A stretch of DNA of 64,000 bases from Corallococcus sp. NCRR. GTDB lineage: Bacteria > Myxococcota > Myxococcia > Myxococcales > Myxococcaceae. Made by a program: the position numbers and the translations under genes. The notes beneath the pieces were generated by a model, which was not told the DNA's origin, made no database searches, and saw only the letters and a program-made list of their open reading frames with translations. This document shows positions 56,004 through 64,000 of the stretch, one piece after another. The stretch lies in NCBI RefSeq assembly GCF_026965535.1, contig NZ_CP114039.1, forward strand, positions 2,294,001-2,358,000, in the 5' to 3' direction. Within the stretch, counting starts at the first letter, position 1, and each line of letters starts with the position of its first letter.

Positions 56004-56612
56004 TCAGTAGGGACGCTGGCCCGTGAAGTTGCCCGGGGGCGCGTAGTTGCACACCCAGAAGTCCCAGGGGGAGGTGCCGCCAAAGGGAGAGTTGGTGGTG
56101 CAGCGCTTCGTGGCGCACCCCAGGCGGCGCGTGTTGCGCCACACCACCTGCGTGTAGTGGCCGCAGACCTCGCCCGCCTTGCAGGTGTTGCTCGCGTAGT
56201 CGTAGTCCGCCGCCTCGTCCACCCAGCCCTTCACCGCGCCCTTCGCGTCCCAGAGCCCCGGCGTGGCGGCGGCGATGTTCTCTCCCGCGTTGCCTCGGCC
56301 GTCGTTGTGCTTGAACTGGCACTGCTCCACCCACTTGCGCGCGGTCTCCTCCACCGAGGGGTCCCACGTGAGCGGCTCCAGCGCGGGGGACGGCGTGGGC
56401 TTCGCGGCGGCGCGGGCCGCGTTGTGGGCGTCCAGCATGTCGCGGGCGAACTGCGTCAGCTCCACACCGCCTCCATCGGGGGTGGTGGTGCCGCCGTCCT
56501 CCTGGATGCCCGCGTCCTCGGTCGCGTCGTCCGGATCCCCGTCAGGAATGCAGGCGAGCAGGAGGAACGGGCTGAGCAGGGACAGGGAGCGGAAGAGGGA
56601 AGGGCGTCGCAT
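56004..56612 (-). CDS. CAP-domain (SCP/PR-1-like) lipoprotein
   Basis: 202 residues. Leader MRRPSLFRSLSLLSPFLLLAC, then an Asp/Gly/Thr linker and a complete CAP domain (about 55-202): MLDAHNAARAAAKP, LTWDPSVEETARKW, GENIAAA, CGHYTQVVWRNTRRLGCA, WVCNYAPPGNF. The His/Glu residues of the CAP cavity (HNAAR, GEN, HYTQ) and six Cys are retained. Close paralogue of the gene at 58634-59287, sharing, for example, DEAADYDYAS and NSPFGG. Function of bacterial CAP lipoproteins is unclear. ATG 56612 is preferred. Confidence 0.88.
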   Translation of the reverse strand: MRRPSLFRSLSLLSPFLLLACIPDGDPDDATEDAGIQEDGGTTTPDGGGVELTQFARDMLDAHNAARAAAKPTPSPALEPLTWDPSVEETARKWVEQCQFKHNDGRGNAGENIAAATPGLWDAKGAVKGWVDEAADYDYASNTCKAGEVCGHYTQVVWRNTRRLGCATKRCTTNSPFGGTSPWDFWVCNYAPPGNFTGQRPY

Positions 56613-56726
56613 GGCGGGGATTATCCGCGCGCGGGTGGGTGTGCGGGCAAGCGGACAGCGGGGCGGCGAGGATGGGGAGCGGCGGAGACCCCGTGGTAGG
56701 GTCGGGGTCCGGTCAGGAGACGCGAC

Positions 56727-56939
56727 ATGAGCCACGACGAATCCCGCGCGAGGAAGATCCAGACAGCCCTCGATGGGAACGATGAGTTCAGCACCTTTTC
56801 CATCGACCCGGACCTCAAGAAGCTGAAGCAGAAGCTGGACCTCCAGTCGGAGGCGCAGCACCAGCAGTCCGGCCGCCCGGAGACCGCCCCCAAGTCGGGT
56901 ATGTTCATGCGGCTGTTCCACAAGATGTTCCGGGGTTGA
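56727..56939 (+). CDS. Small hypothetical protein
   Basis: 70 residues, soluble and charged (LKKLKQKLDLQSEAQHQQ) with an amphipathic C-terminus (SGMFMRLFHKMFRG). No family recognised. It ends eight bases before the TPR gene start on the same strand, so they likely form one transcript. Confidence 0.6.
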   Translation: MSHDESRARKIQTALDGNDEFSTFSIDPDLKKLKQKLDLQSEAQHQQSGRPETAPKSGMFMRLFHKMFRG

Positions 56940-56947
56940 GGGGCACG

Positions 56948-57625
56948 ATGGTCAAGGAGTCCTACCGCGCGCAGTGGGAACGCTCGCGGGCGTATCTGGA
57001 GACGGGGGACCTGGGGCTCGCGCTTCAGGAGCTGCGGGACGCGCTGACGCTGGCGCCGGACGACGCGGTCCTCTGGGAAGAAATCTTCAACCTGTCGCTG
57101 CTCGGGGGCCTCACGCAGAACGCCCTGGCCGCCGCGCTGCGGCTGCGCCAGCTGGCGCCGGAGAACCCCAACTTCATCGGCCTGCACGCCATGGCCGCGC
57201 TGCTCGCCGGCAAGCTGACCGAGGCCCTGCCCCTCTTCGAGGAGGTCCTCCAGCGCGACCCTGAGTCGGTGGAGGCCCGCCGGCAGCTCGCGCGGGCGCT
57301 GGACATCGCGGGCCAGCGCGGCCGGGTGCGCACGCTGTTGGAAGAGGCCGTCGCGAAGGCGCCCTCGGACACAGGCGCGCCCAACGACCTGGCGGTGTTC
57401 TACCTGGAGCACGTGCCGCAGGAGGGCCCGGCGCTCGCCGCGAGCGTCCTGGCCCCGGTGCTGGAAGCGCACCCGCAGGACCCCACCACGCACTTCAACC
57501 TGGCGCTGGCGCTGCGCCTGGGCGAGCCCACGCAGGCCCGCCACCACGCGCAGCAGGTGCTCCAGGGCGCGGACAAGGAGCTGCGCGCGAAGGCCCAGCA
57601 GCTGCTGTCCATGATCCCCGCCTGA
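56948..57625 (+). CDS. Tetratricopeptide-repeat protein
   Basis: 225 residues made almost wholly of TPR-like helical pairs: AYLETGDLGLALQELRDALTLAPDD is the first repeat (positions of W/L/G/Y/A/P fit), followed by AALLAGKLTEALPLFEEVLQRDPES and others. No signal peptide; cytoplasmic scaffold. GAGGGG five bases before ATG 56948 fixes the start rather than the in-frame TTG at 56936. Follows the 70-residue gene. Confidence 0.85.
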   Translation: MVKESYRAQWERSRAYLETGDLGLALQELRDALTLAPDDAVLWEEIFNLSLLGGLTQNALAAALRLRQLAPENPNFIGLHAMAALLAGKLTEALPLFEEVLQRDPESVEARRQLARALDIAGQRGRVRTLLEEAVAKAPSDTGAPNDLAVFYLEHVPQEGPALAASVLAPVLEAHPQDPTTHFNLALALRLGEPTQARHHAQQVLQGADKELRAKAQQLLSMIPA

Positions 57626-57662
57626 GCCGTCAGGCCGCGCCGGGGGCGCCCGTCCCCGGCGC

Positions 57663-58640
57663 ATGGATTTCCAGAGACAGACCCTGAAGACCCCGTGCGC
57701 CGTCCGCTCCCTGTGCTGGAGCGGCGACGCGCTGGTGGACCCGGTGGGTGGCCTGGTGCGCTACCACCTGGATGGCAGCACCGATGACCCGCACATCCGC
57801 TACGCCTACCGCTTCGACCGCGCGGTGATGTCCCCGGATGGCCGCTACAGCGTGCTGTACGAGTCGCTGGGGACGGCGGGGCTGCTGCTCGACGGCACGA
57901 AGGTGGTCCGGCAGCTCACGCGGGACTTCTACCACGCGGACACCCACGACTATCCCGTGGCCCTGCACACGCTGCCCAGCGGACGCACGCTGCTGGCGCA
58001 CTGCCCGGAGTCGTACTGCGTGGTGGAACTGGAGGACGCCGCCACGGGCGAGCGCCTCACGAAGCGCGACAACACCCCGGCGGACATCTTCCACTCGCGG
58101 CTCCAGTTCAGCCCGGACGGGCGCTACCTGGCGAGCGCGGGGTGGATCTGGCACCCGGTGGACGCGGCGTCGGTGTTCGACGTGCCCCGCGCGCTGGAGG
58201 AGCCCGCGTCGCTGGACAGCGCCGCGCTGATGGACGGCGTGGAGAACGGCATCTTCCTCACGTCCGTGGCCTTCGGCGCGAAGGACACGCTCGTGTTCGT
58301 CCGCATCGAGGAGTCCCGCGACGACGCGAAGTTCTTCCTGGGCACCTACTCGCTGACGGAGAAGAAGGTGCTGGCGGAGGTGGAACTGGAGGAGCCCGCG
58401 GGCCCGCTGTTGGTCGTGGACGCGGAGCACCTCGTGGACTTCTTCGGCCACCCGAAGCTCGTGTCGCGCTCCACCGGCCGCGTGGTGCAACGCTGGGAGG
58501 ACCTGGACACGGGGAAGGTGCTGGCCAGCATCCGCCGCCACCTGCCGCCCCCGCCGCACTTCGCGATGGACGCCGCGAACCGCCGCTTCGCCGTGGGCAC
58601 GGCGAACGGCATCGAGGTCATCACGCTCGCGGCTCAGTAG
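57663..58640 (+). CDS. Hypothetical beta-propeller-like protein
   Basis: 325 residues without signal. WD40/TolB-like repeats are suggested by VMSPDGRYSVLYES, LQFSPDGRYLASAG, VWHP-like WIWHPVDAASVF and RRFAVGTANGIEVITL. No catalytic motif. Third gene of the 56727-58640 plus-strand unit. The end overlaps the convergent CAP gene by seven bases. Confidence 0.65.
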   Translation: MDFQRQTLKTPCAVRSLCWSGDALVDPVGGLVRYHLDGSTDDPHIRYAYRFDRAVMSPDGRYSVLYESLGTAGLLLDGTKVVRQLTRDFYHADTHDYPVALHTLPSGRTLLAHCPESYCVVELEDAATGERLTKRDNTPADIFHSRLQFSPDGRYLASAGWIWHPVDAASVFDVPRALEEPASLDSAALMDGVENGIFLTSVAFGAKDTLVFVRIEESRDDAKFFLGTYSLTEKKVLAEVELEEPAGPLLVVDAEHLVDFFGHPKLVSRSTGRVVQRWEDLDTGKVLASIRRHLPPPPHFAMDAANRRFAVGTANGIEVITLAAQ

Positions 58641-59287
58641 GGCTTCTCGCCCACCCAGTTGCCCGGCGGCGCGTAGTTGCACACCCAGAGCTGCCACGTC
58701 TTCACGTTGCCGCCGAAGGGCGAGTTCTTCGTGCACAGCCGCGTCGCGCAGCCCACCGCCTTCGTGGTGCGCCACACCACCTGCGTGTAGTGGCCGCACA
58801 TCTTCCCGGCCTTGCACTTGCCGGAGGCGTAATCGTAGTCAGCGGCTTCGTCCGCCCAGCCCTTCACCACCTGCGCGGTGTTCCAGGTGTCCGGCGTCGC
58901 GGCGGCCAGGTTCTCTCCGAAGCTGCCCCGGTCCGGGTTGTGCTCGAAGCGGCACTCCTTCACGTAGGCCTCCGCCTTGCGCGCCGCCTCGTCGGACCAG
59001 GTGAGCGCGGGTAGCGCCGGCTTCGGCGTGGGACGCGAGGCCTTCGCCCGCGCCTGATTGTGCGCGGCCACCATGTCGCGCTTGAGCTCCGCGGCGGACG
59101 GCACCGGCTTGCGCGTGCCCTCGGAGGGCGCGGGCGTGGCCGAGGGAGCCTTGCGCGCGGCGGCGGTGGCCGCGGCCTTCTTCGTGGAGGCGGAGACGGG
59201 CCGCTGCGCGTTCGCGCTGGAGCCACAGCCGAGCAACGGGGCCAGCAGCAACACGGCGAGCCCGCGACGGAACACAGGAAGTGCCAT
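58634..59287 (-). CDS. CAP-domain (SCP/PR-1-like) lipoprotein, second copy
   Basis: 217 residues. Leader ending VLLLAPLLGC, an Ala/Lys/Thr-Pro linker (about 22-65), then a CAP domain: MVAAHNQARAKASRP, LTWSDEAARKAEAYV, GENLAAA, CGHYTQVVWRTTKAVGCA, WVCNYAPPGNW. Same motif set and Cys pattern as the gene at 56004-56612, on the same strand 2 kb away. ATG 59287 or 59299. An inverted repeat covers the region just upstream of ATG 59287 (separate entry). Confidence 0.88.
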   Translation of the reverse strand: MALPVFRRGLAVLLLAPLLGCGSSANAQRPVSASTKKAAATAAARKAPSATPAPSEGTRKPVPSAAELKRDMVAAHNQARAKASRPTPKPALPALTWSDEAARKAEAYVKECRFEHNPDRGSFGENLAAATPDTWNTAQVVKGWADEAADYDYASGKCKAGKMCGHYTQVVWRTTKAVGCATRLCTKNSPFGGNVKTWQLWVCNYAPPGNWVGEKPY

Positions 59288-59289
59288 GC

Positions 59290-59304
59290 GCGGAATCATT
59301 CCGC
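59290..59304. promoter_or_regulatory. Perfect 15-bp palindrome at the start of the second CAP gene
   Basis: GCGGAA-TCA-TTCCGC lies immediately before ATG 59287 (and over ATG 59299). It could be an operator, or a hairpin that hides the ribosome binding site. Confidence 0.35.
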
Positions 59305-59374
59305 ACCTGGGCCCCGCGCGCAGGAGAACCGAACGGGGCAGGCGGCCCCCGGGGGGCCCGAGCCCCCTCCTGCC

Positions 59375-60700
59375 CTACGCTCCCAGCCCCGGAAGCGGCC
59401 CGGTGCCGTCGTCACCGAAGGTCGTCCCGGCCACGCCGAACATGTTCAGCAGCGCGATGTAGAGGTTCGCCAGCGGCTGGCCCCCGTAGCGGATGTGCCG
59501 GCCCGGTGAGAGGGCGCCGCCCGCGCGGCCCGCGAGCAGGACGGGTAGGTTCTTGTGCTCGTGCATGTTGCCGTCGGCGATCTCACTGGAGAAGTACACG
59601 GCGCTGTGGTCCAGCAGCGTCCCGCCCTCCTCCTGCACGCCCTTCATGCGCTGGAGGAGGTACGAGAACTGCTCCACCTCCCACTTGTCGATTTTCGCCA
59701 GCGCGTCGTAGTTGGCCTGGGAGCGCTGGTGGTGCGAGTACGTGTGGTGCTCGCCGGACAGCCCCAGGAACGAATACACGCGCTGGCTGCGCGCGTTGCC
59801 CAGCATGAAGGTGCACGTGCGGGTCAGGTCGCACTGGAACGCGAGCACGATGAGGTCCAGCATCGCCTTCGTCTTCTCGCGCACGTCCTCGGTGTCCCCG
59901 GGCGTCGTGGCAGTGCCGCACGTGGGGCCGGCGGCGTCCATCGCGTTCACGCGCAGCTCCAGCTCGCGCACGCCGGTGAAGTACTCGTCCAGCTTGTGCC
60001 TGTCCGTGGTGCCCAGCTTCCCCTGGAGCGACTTCGCGTCGTCGCGCACGGCGTCGATGATGCTCAGGCCATACGCCTTGCGCTTCGCCAGCTCCGCCTG
60101 CGTGACGTTCGGGTCGAAGTCCGCGAAGAGCCGCTCGAAGGCCGCGCGGGCCTTCGTCTCCTTGGGCACGGGCGTGGACGGCCCCGCCCACGCGATGTTG
60201 TTCGCGTAGGGGCACGCGTAGCCGGAGTCGCAGTTGCCAATGCCCTTGCCCTGGTCGATGCCCAGCTCCAGCGATGGGTAGCGCGTGGCCGTCCCCACCG
60301 CGTTCGCCAGCACCTGGTCCATGGAGATGCCGGTGCGGATGTTGGTGCCCTCCGTCTTGCGCGCCTTCACGCAGGACAGGAACGCGGCCGTCGCGGCGGC
60401 GTGGTGGCCGTCGCCGTCCGGCTTGCCGGGCAGGTTGTCCAGGCCGCTCAGCACCAGCAGGTCCTCCTTCACCGGCGCCAGCGACGCGAGCGTGGGCGTC
60501 AGGGACCAGGTGGCCCCTTCGCCACCGGGCGTCCACTTGGGCATGTGGATGCCGCAGGGCGTGTAGAAGGCCACGAAGCGGCGCGGGGCCGGCGTGGCGG
60601 CGCGGGCCGTGCGCGGGCGCATGATGTCCAGGAGCGGCAGCGCCATCAGCGCGCCCATGCCGCGCAGGAGCGTCCGGCGGGAGAGGGCAGTGTGACTCAT
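59375..60700 (-). CDS. DUF1552 domain protein with Tat-type signal
   Basis: 441 residues. N-terminal SRRTLLRGMGALMALPLLD is a twin-arginine export signal. The body matches DUF1552: RRFVAFYTPCGIHMPKW, NLPGKPDGDGHHAAATAAFL, EHHTYSHHQRSQANYD, YFSSEIADGNMHEHKNLPVLL. Many conserved His suggest metal binding or a sulfatase-like fold (compare DUF1501). ATG 60700 overlaps the DUF1592 stop (ATGA). These pairs are common in Planctomycetes and Myxococcota; function unknown. Confidence 0.88.
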   Translation of the reverse strand: MSHTALSRRTLLRGMGALMALPLLDIMRPRTARAATPAPRRFVAFYTPCGIHMPKWTPGGEGATWSLTPTLASLAPVKEDLLVLSGLDNLPGKPDGDGHHAAATAAFLSCVKARKTEGTNIRTGISMDQVLANAVGTATRYPSLELGIDQGKGIGNCDSGYACPYANNIAWAGPSTPVPKETKARAAFERLFADFDPNVTQAELAKRKAYGLSIIDAVRDDAKSLQGKLGTTDRHKLDEYFTGVRELELRVNAMDAAGPTCGTATTPGDTEDVREKTKAMLDLIVLAFQCDLTRTCTFMLGNARSQRVYSFLGLSGEHHTYSHHQRSQANYDALAKIDKWEVEQFSYLLQRMKGVQEEGGTLLDHSAVYFSSEIADGNMHEHKNLPVLLAGRAGGALSPGRHIRYGGQPLANLYIALLNMFGVAGTTFGDDGTGPLPGLGA

Positions 60701-62370
60701 GGCTTGGGTCCCTCCGCTTCGCCCCGCCGCTGTAGGAACGCGTTGCTGCGGACGATGGCGAGGATGTAGTCGGTGAGCCGGCCGCCCCGGCCTTCGGCCT
60801 GCTGGGAGATGCCGCGCACGGTGCAGCGGTCCTCGCCCTCCGCGCCGCGTCCGAGCGCGTAGGTGAGCAGGTGGCGCGTCATGCACGCGGACAGGTCCGG
60901 GTCCTGCTTCACCACGGCGCGCATCTCCGCCACGCCGTTGAAGGCCTTGCCCCCGGGCAGCTCGCCGCTCGGGTCCACCAGGGCGCCGCCTTCCTCCTTC
61001 GTGCGCCAGCGGCCCACCGGGTCGAAGTTCTCCATGCCGAAGCCCAGCGGATCCATCAGCGTGTGACAGCCCGAACAGGTGGGGTCCACGCGGTGCTGCG
61101 CCATGCGCGCCTTGATGTTGAGCGTGGGGTCCACCGCCGGGGCCAGCCCGCCCGCGTCGGGTGGCGGCGGGGGCGGCCCCTTGCACAGGAGCTGCTCCAG
61201 CACCCAGACGCCGCGCTTCACCGGCGACGTGCGGTCCGGGTTGGCGGTGACGGTGAGCAGCGCGCCCTTGCCGAACAGGCCCGCGCGCTCCGGGTGGTCC
61301 TTCAGCTCCACGCGCGTCATCGCGGAGGTGCCGGGCTTGGGCAGCCCGTAGTGCGAGGCCAGCCGGTCGTTCACGTAGGTGAAGGGCGCGTCCAGCAGGT
61401 CCTTGAGGCGGTGGTCCCCGGTGACGAACTCCTGGAAGACGAGCTGCATCTCCTGGCGCATGGCCTCGCGCAGCGGCTCGTCGAAGCCGTAGCGCGACTC
61501 CGGCTGTGCGAAGTCGAGCGCGCGCGTGTAGAGCCACTGCCCCGCGAAGTTGTCCACCAGCGCGCGGGCCTTGGGGTCCGCCAGCATGCGCCGCACCTGC
61601 GCCTCCAGCACCTCCGGCTCGTGCAGGTGCCCGCCCTCCGCCGCTTGCAGCAGCGCCTCATCCGGCATGCTGCTCCAGAGGAAGTAGGAGAGGCGGCTCG
61701 CCAGCTCCAGGTCGCTGATGGCATGCGGCGCGGTGGACGTGGGGGCCGGGTCCAGCTCCACGCGGAAGAGGAAGTGCGGCGACACCAGCACCGCGCGCAG
61801 CGCCAGCTTCACGCCCACCTCCGGCGCGTCGCCCTGCCGCCGGGCCAGCGACACGAAGGCGACCAGCCGCTCCACCTCTTCCGGCGTGACGGGCCGCCGC
61901 CAGGCCCTGCGCGCGAAGGTCTTGAGCAGCTCGCGCGCGCACGTCTCCGGTTGGGCGGGGTCGAGCCCGCACGTGTTGAACGCGCCTCGCGTCCACGCGG
62001 CCTCCACCAGCGCCTCCGCCGCGTGGGAGTACTTCTCCATCAGCAGCGGGGACATGCTGAGCACGTCCGCGTTGTTGTCGAAGCCGAAGCCGTGGTCGTC
62101 CGGCGGGAAGCCGCTCGCGGGCGAGCCCGTTTCACCCAGCAGGTCGCGCACGGTGTTGTTGTATTCCGCGCGGTTGAGGCGGTGCAGCGTGACGCGGCCC
62201 GGGTCGCGCGCCGCCGAGCGGCACAGCACGTCCTGCGGATCCACGTTGCCGGGCGCGTCCGGCCCCGGCAACACCCGCGCCCTGGGAGGTGAGTCATTGC
62301 AGCTCGCGGTCAACATCGCCGCCATCGCCGCCAGGCCCACCCTCCGCCATCTCCGACCGCAGGCCGTCAC
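60697..62370 (-). CDS. DUF1592/DUF1588/DUF1585 domain lipoprotein-like protein with one heme motif
   Basis: 557 residues. Domains in order: DUF1587 (TLHRLNRAEYNNTVRDLLG), DUF1595/1592 (RRAWRRPVTPEEVERLV, ASRLSYFLWSSMPDEALL), DUF1588 (RAGLFGKGALLTVTANPDRTS; PVKRGVWVLEQLLC) and DUF1585 (VAEMRAVVKQDP; LTYALGRG). A c-type heme motif CSGCH sits before TLMDPLGFGMENFD. The start GTG 62370 follows GGAGGAGG by nine bases; the leader then ends MLTASC. Exported and coupled to the Tat-exported DUF1552 protein. Probably a redox-linked complex at the envelope. Confidence 0.88.
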   Translation of the reverse strand: MTACGRRWRRVGLAAMAAMLTASCNDSPPRARVLPGPDAPGNVDPQDVLCRSAARDPGRVTLHRLNRAEYNNTVRDLLGETGSPASGFPPDDHGFGFDNNADVLSMSPLLMEKYSHAAEALVEAAWTRGAFNTCGLDPAQPETCARELLKTFARRAWRRPVTPEEVERLVAFVSLARRQGDAPEVGVKLALRAVLVSPHFLFRVELDPAPTSTAPHAISDLELASRLSYFLWSSMPDEALLQAAEGGHLHEPEVLEAQVRRMLADPKARALVDNFAGQWLYTRALDFAQPESRYGFDEPLREAMRQEMQLVFQEFVTGDHRLKDLLDAPFTYVNDRLASHYGLPKPGTSAMTRVELKDHPERAGLFGKGALLTVTANPDRTSPVKRGVWVLEQLLCKGPPPPPPDAGGLAPAVDPTLNIKARMAQHRVDPTCSGCHTLMDPLGFGMENFDPVGRWRTKEEGGALVDPSGELPGGKAFNGVAEMRAVVKQDPDLSACMTRHLLTYALGRGAEGEDRCTVRGISQQAEGRGGRLTDYILAIVRSNAFLQRRGEAEGPKP

Positions 62371-62606
62371 CTCGCACGCCTCCTCCAGGCCGCGAAACGG
62401 CCCCGGCGAGCGCGCTCCAAAGCAAGACGCCTTCCAACCGCCGCGTGACGACAGACGGACGTCAGGCTCCGTCCCCGGGGTGGGGATGGGCACGCGCGAG
62501 GGACTGGAAGGGGAAGGGGAGTTCCGCGACCGGGCAGGGCCGTAGGTCCAGGGAGGCACCGCGCGCCGACTCCTGCCTCGAAGGGCGGGTCAGGCGGCGA
62601 GGCGCT

Positions 62607-62638
62607 CCCGGAAGCGGGCGGCAGGGCCCGCTTCCGGG
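62607..62638 (-). terminator. Perfect hairpin terminator after the M3 peptidase gene
   Basis: CCCGGAAGCGGGC pairs with GCCCGCTTCCGGG (13 bp, perfect) around a six-base loop, 14 bases downstream of the minus-strand M3 peptidase stop. No T-run. Confidence 0.75.
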
Positions 62639-62651
62639 GAGGCGACTGTCG

Positions 62652-64000
62652 CTACTTCGTTTCCTTCGCGGTGCCCGTCGTCTTCGCGGTGCCGTCGAGG
62701 TACGCGCGGTAGGCCTCGAAGCCGTACGGCCGGCCGAGGAAGTCCTTTACCTGCTCCGCGGCGGGCTTGGAGCCGCCGGGCTCCAGCACCGTCTTGCGGT
62801 AGTGCATGGCCGTGTCACGGTCCAGGTAGCCGTTCTCCTGGAACTTCGACTCCAGGTCCTTCGCGATGACGGAGGACCAGAGGTACGTGTAGTACGCGGC
62901 CGAGTACCCATCCAGGTGCCCGAAGGCGAGCTCGAAGTGGGTGCCGTCGCGGTACTCGTGGCGGAAGGGGGACAGCTTCTTCTGCAGCTCCGCGAGCACC
63001 GCGGACGTGTCGAAGCCCGGCGCGCGCGAGTAGTACTGGAGGCTGACCGCGGACAGGAACAGCTGCCGGCGCGCGTACAGGCCCTGGCCGAACTCCTTCG
63101 ACGCGCGCAGCTTCTCCACCAGCTCCGCGGGGATGGGCTCGTTGGTCTCGTGGTGCTTGGCGAAGCTCTTGAGCACCTCCGGCTGCTCCGCCCACTGCTG
63201 CAACAGCATGGACGGCGTCTCCACGAAGTCGCGCTCCATGGAGATGCCGGAGATGGGCGTCCACTTCTGGTGGCCGGAGAAGATGGTGTGCATCAGGTGG
63301 CCGAACTCGTGGAAGAACGTCCCCACCTCGTCGTGCGTCATCAGGTCGCCGGGGCGCGGGAAGTTGCACACCAGCACGGCCTCCGGCAGGCGCTTGTCCA
63401 GCTCACCGGTGACCAGGTCGAACTGCGCCGCGTGCTTGTACTTGTCGTCGCGCGGGTGCATGTCCAGGTAGATGCGGCCCAGCGGCTTGCCGTTGTCCAC
63501 GACGTCGTAGGCCTCCACGTCGGCGTGCCACGTCTTCGCGTCCTTCACCGGCTGGAAGGCCACCCCCCACAGGCTGGAGGTGATGCCCATCACGCCGTCC
63601 TTCACCCGCGCGTACTCCAGGTAGGGCCGCACCGCCTGCGAGTCGAACCCGAACTTCTCCGCGCGCAGCCGGTCCTCGTAGTAGTCCTGGTCCCAGGGCT
63701 CCACCACGGTGGCGCCCTTCACGTCCTTCTTCTTGCGCGACAGCAGGTCCGCCATCTCCTTCTTCGCGCGGGCCTCCGTGGCCTGCGCCAGCTGGTCGAT
63801 GAAGTCCGCCGCGGCCTGCTGCGTGCGCGTCATGCGCGTCTCGGTCGTGAAGGCCGCGTAGGTGTCGTAGCCCAGGAGCTTCGCCAGCTCGTCGCGCTTC
63901 TCGATGAGCTGCGCGAGCACCGCCTGGTTCTTGGGGAACGCGCGCTGACGGTAGGTGCGCCAGAGCTTCTCGCGCGCCTTCGCGTTCTTCGCGTACGTCA
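62652..64000 (-). CDS. M3 family metallopeptidase (oligopeptidase), 5' part beyond window
   Basis: The frame is open to the window end, so the N-terminus is missing; 449 codons are visible including the stop. Zinc site HEFGH in TFFHEFGHLMHTIFSG with the third ligand Glu in SMERDFVETPSMLLQQW, the thimet oligopeptidase arrangement. C-terminal substrate residues: FGHLDGYSAAYYTYLWS with GY-x-x-x-YY. It cuts short peptides. The tail is Lys/Thr-rich. The GTG at 63920 is internal, since the reading continues upstream as TYRQRAFPKNQ. Confidence 0.93.
   Translation of the reverse strand, partial: TYAKNAKAREKLWRTYRQRAFPKNQAVLAQLIEKRDELAKLLGYDTYAAFTTETRMTRTQQAAADFIDQLAQATEARAKKEMADLLSRKKKDVKGATVVEPWDQDYYEDRLRAEKFGFDSQAVRPYLEYARVKDGVMGITSSLWGVAFQPVKDAKTWHADVEAYDVVDNGKPLGRIYLDMHPRDDKYKHAAQFDLVTGELDKRLPEAVLVCNFPRPGDLMTHDEVGTFFHEFGHLMHTIFSGHQKWTPISGISMERDFVETPSMLLQQWAEQPEVLKSFAKHHETNEPIPAELVEKLRASKEFGQGLYARRQLFLSAVSLQYYSRAPGFDTSAVLAELQKKLSPFRHEYRDGTHFELAFGHLDGYSAAYYTYLWSSVIAKDLESKFQENGYLDRDTAMHYRKTVLEPGGSKPAAEQVKDFLGRPYGFEAYRAYLDGTAKTTGTAKETK

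Noticed and set aside
59344-59359. GGCCCCC/GGGGGGCC self-complementary run as terminator
   Set aside because: No loop and a homopolymeric pattern; likely chance in GC-rich DNA.

Overview
The base composition (very high GC, strong G/C bias at third codon positions) and gene content point to a myxobacterium of the family Myxococcaceae, most like Corallococcus or Myxococcus. The clearest markers are a Myxococcales-type sigma-70 factor, a SitA-type lipoprotein toxin, many lipoproteins, NtrC-type signalling, and a DUF1592/DUF1552 pair. The genus call is an inference. I see no rRNA, tRNA, CRISPR array, insertion sequence or prophage structural gene. Genes are dense: only two gaps exceed 300 bases (8532-8851 and 33668-34003).

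1-8.5 kb: start of a response regulator, an XRE regulator, a translationally coupled pair (SGNH/GDSL-like lipoprotein and LACTB-like serine hydrolase with a TPR tail), a zinc-ribbon/Yip1 membrane protein, then a minus-strand group (lipoprotein, ApaH-like phosphatase, sigma factor). 8.8-20 kb is mostly core metabolism: alanine racemase, LpxL-like acyltransferase, M1 aminopeptidase, enoyl-CoA hydratase, a PRPP synthetase facing a phosphoribosyltransferase, a divergent archease, oligoribonuclease, a receiver-only regulator and a MatB-like acyl-CoA synthetase.

20-34 kb is envelope and signalling: an outer-membrane protein, an adaptor/ATPase/ADOP-permease export operon that runs on into an NtrC-type regulator and its histidine kinase, and a minus-strand TonB-dependent receptor plus lipoprotein. 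34-38.6 kb holds a bacterial GRAS protein coupled to PncC, then a SitA5-like AHH nuclease toxin with a fused Imm11-SUFU immunity protein.

38.6-46.7 kb is a divergent gene cluster of unknown product: a His-box desaturase/hydroxylase and a membrane protein on one side; an RnfD-like/FG-GAP/ASPIC fusion, a GNAT-like protein, a GH3-type ligase and a Rieske oxygenase on the other, packed with overlaps or gaps of a few bases.

46.7-53.5 kb: a GNAT, a membrane protein, a double left-handed beta-helix protein, a MATE exporter, and a lower-GC cassette encoding an ABC-type AAA ATPase and a Toprim-like protein. This is the best candidate for an undescribed defence module. 53.6-64 kb: GlsB-like protein, FKBP isomerase, dienelactone hydrolase, two paralogous CAP-domain lipoproteins bracketing a TPR and a beta-propeller-like gene, the DUF1592/DUF1552 pair, and an M3 oligopeptidase cut by the window end.
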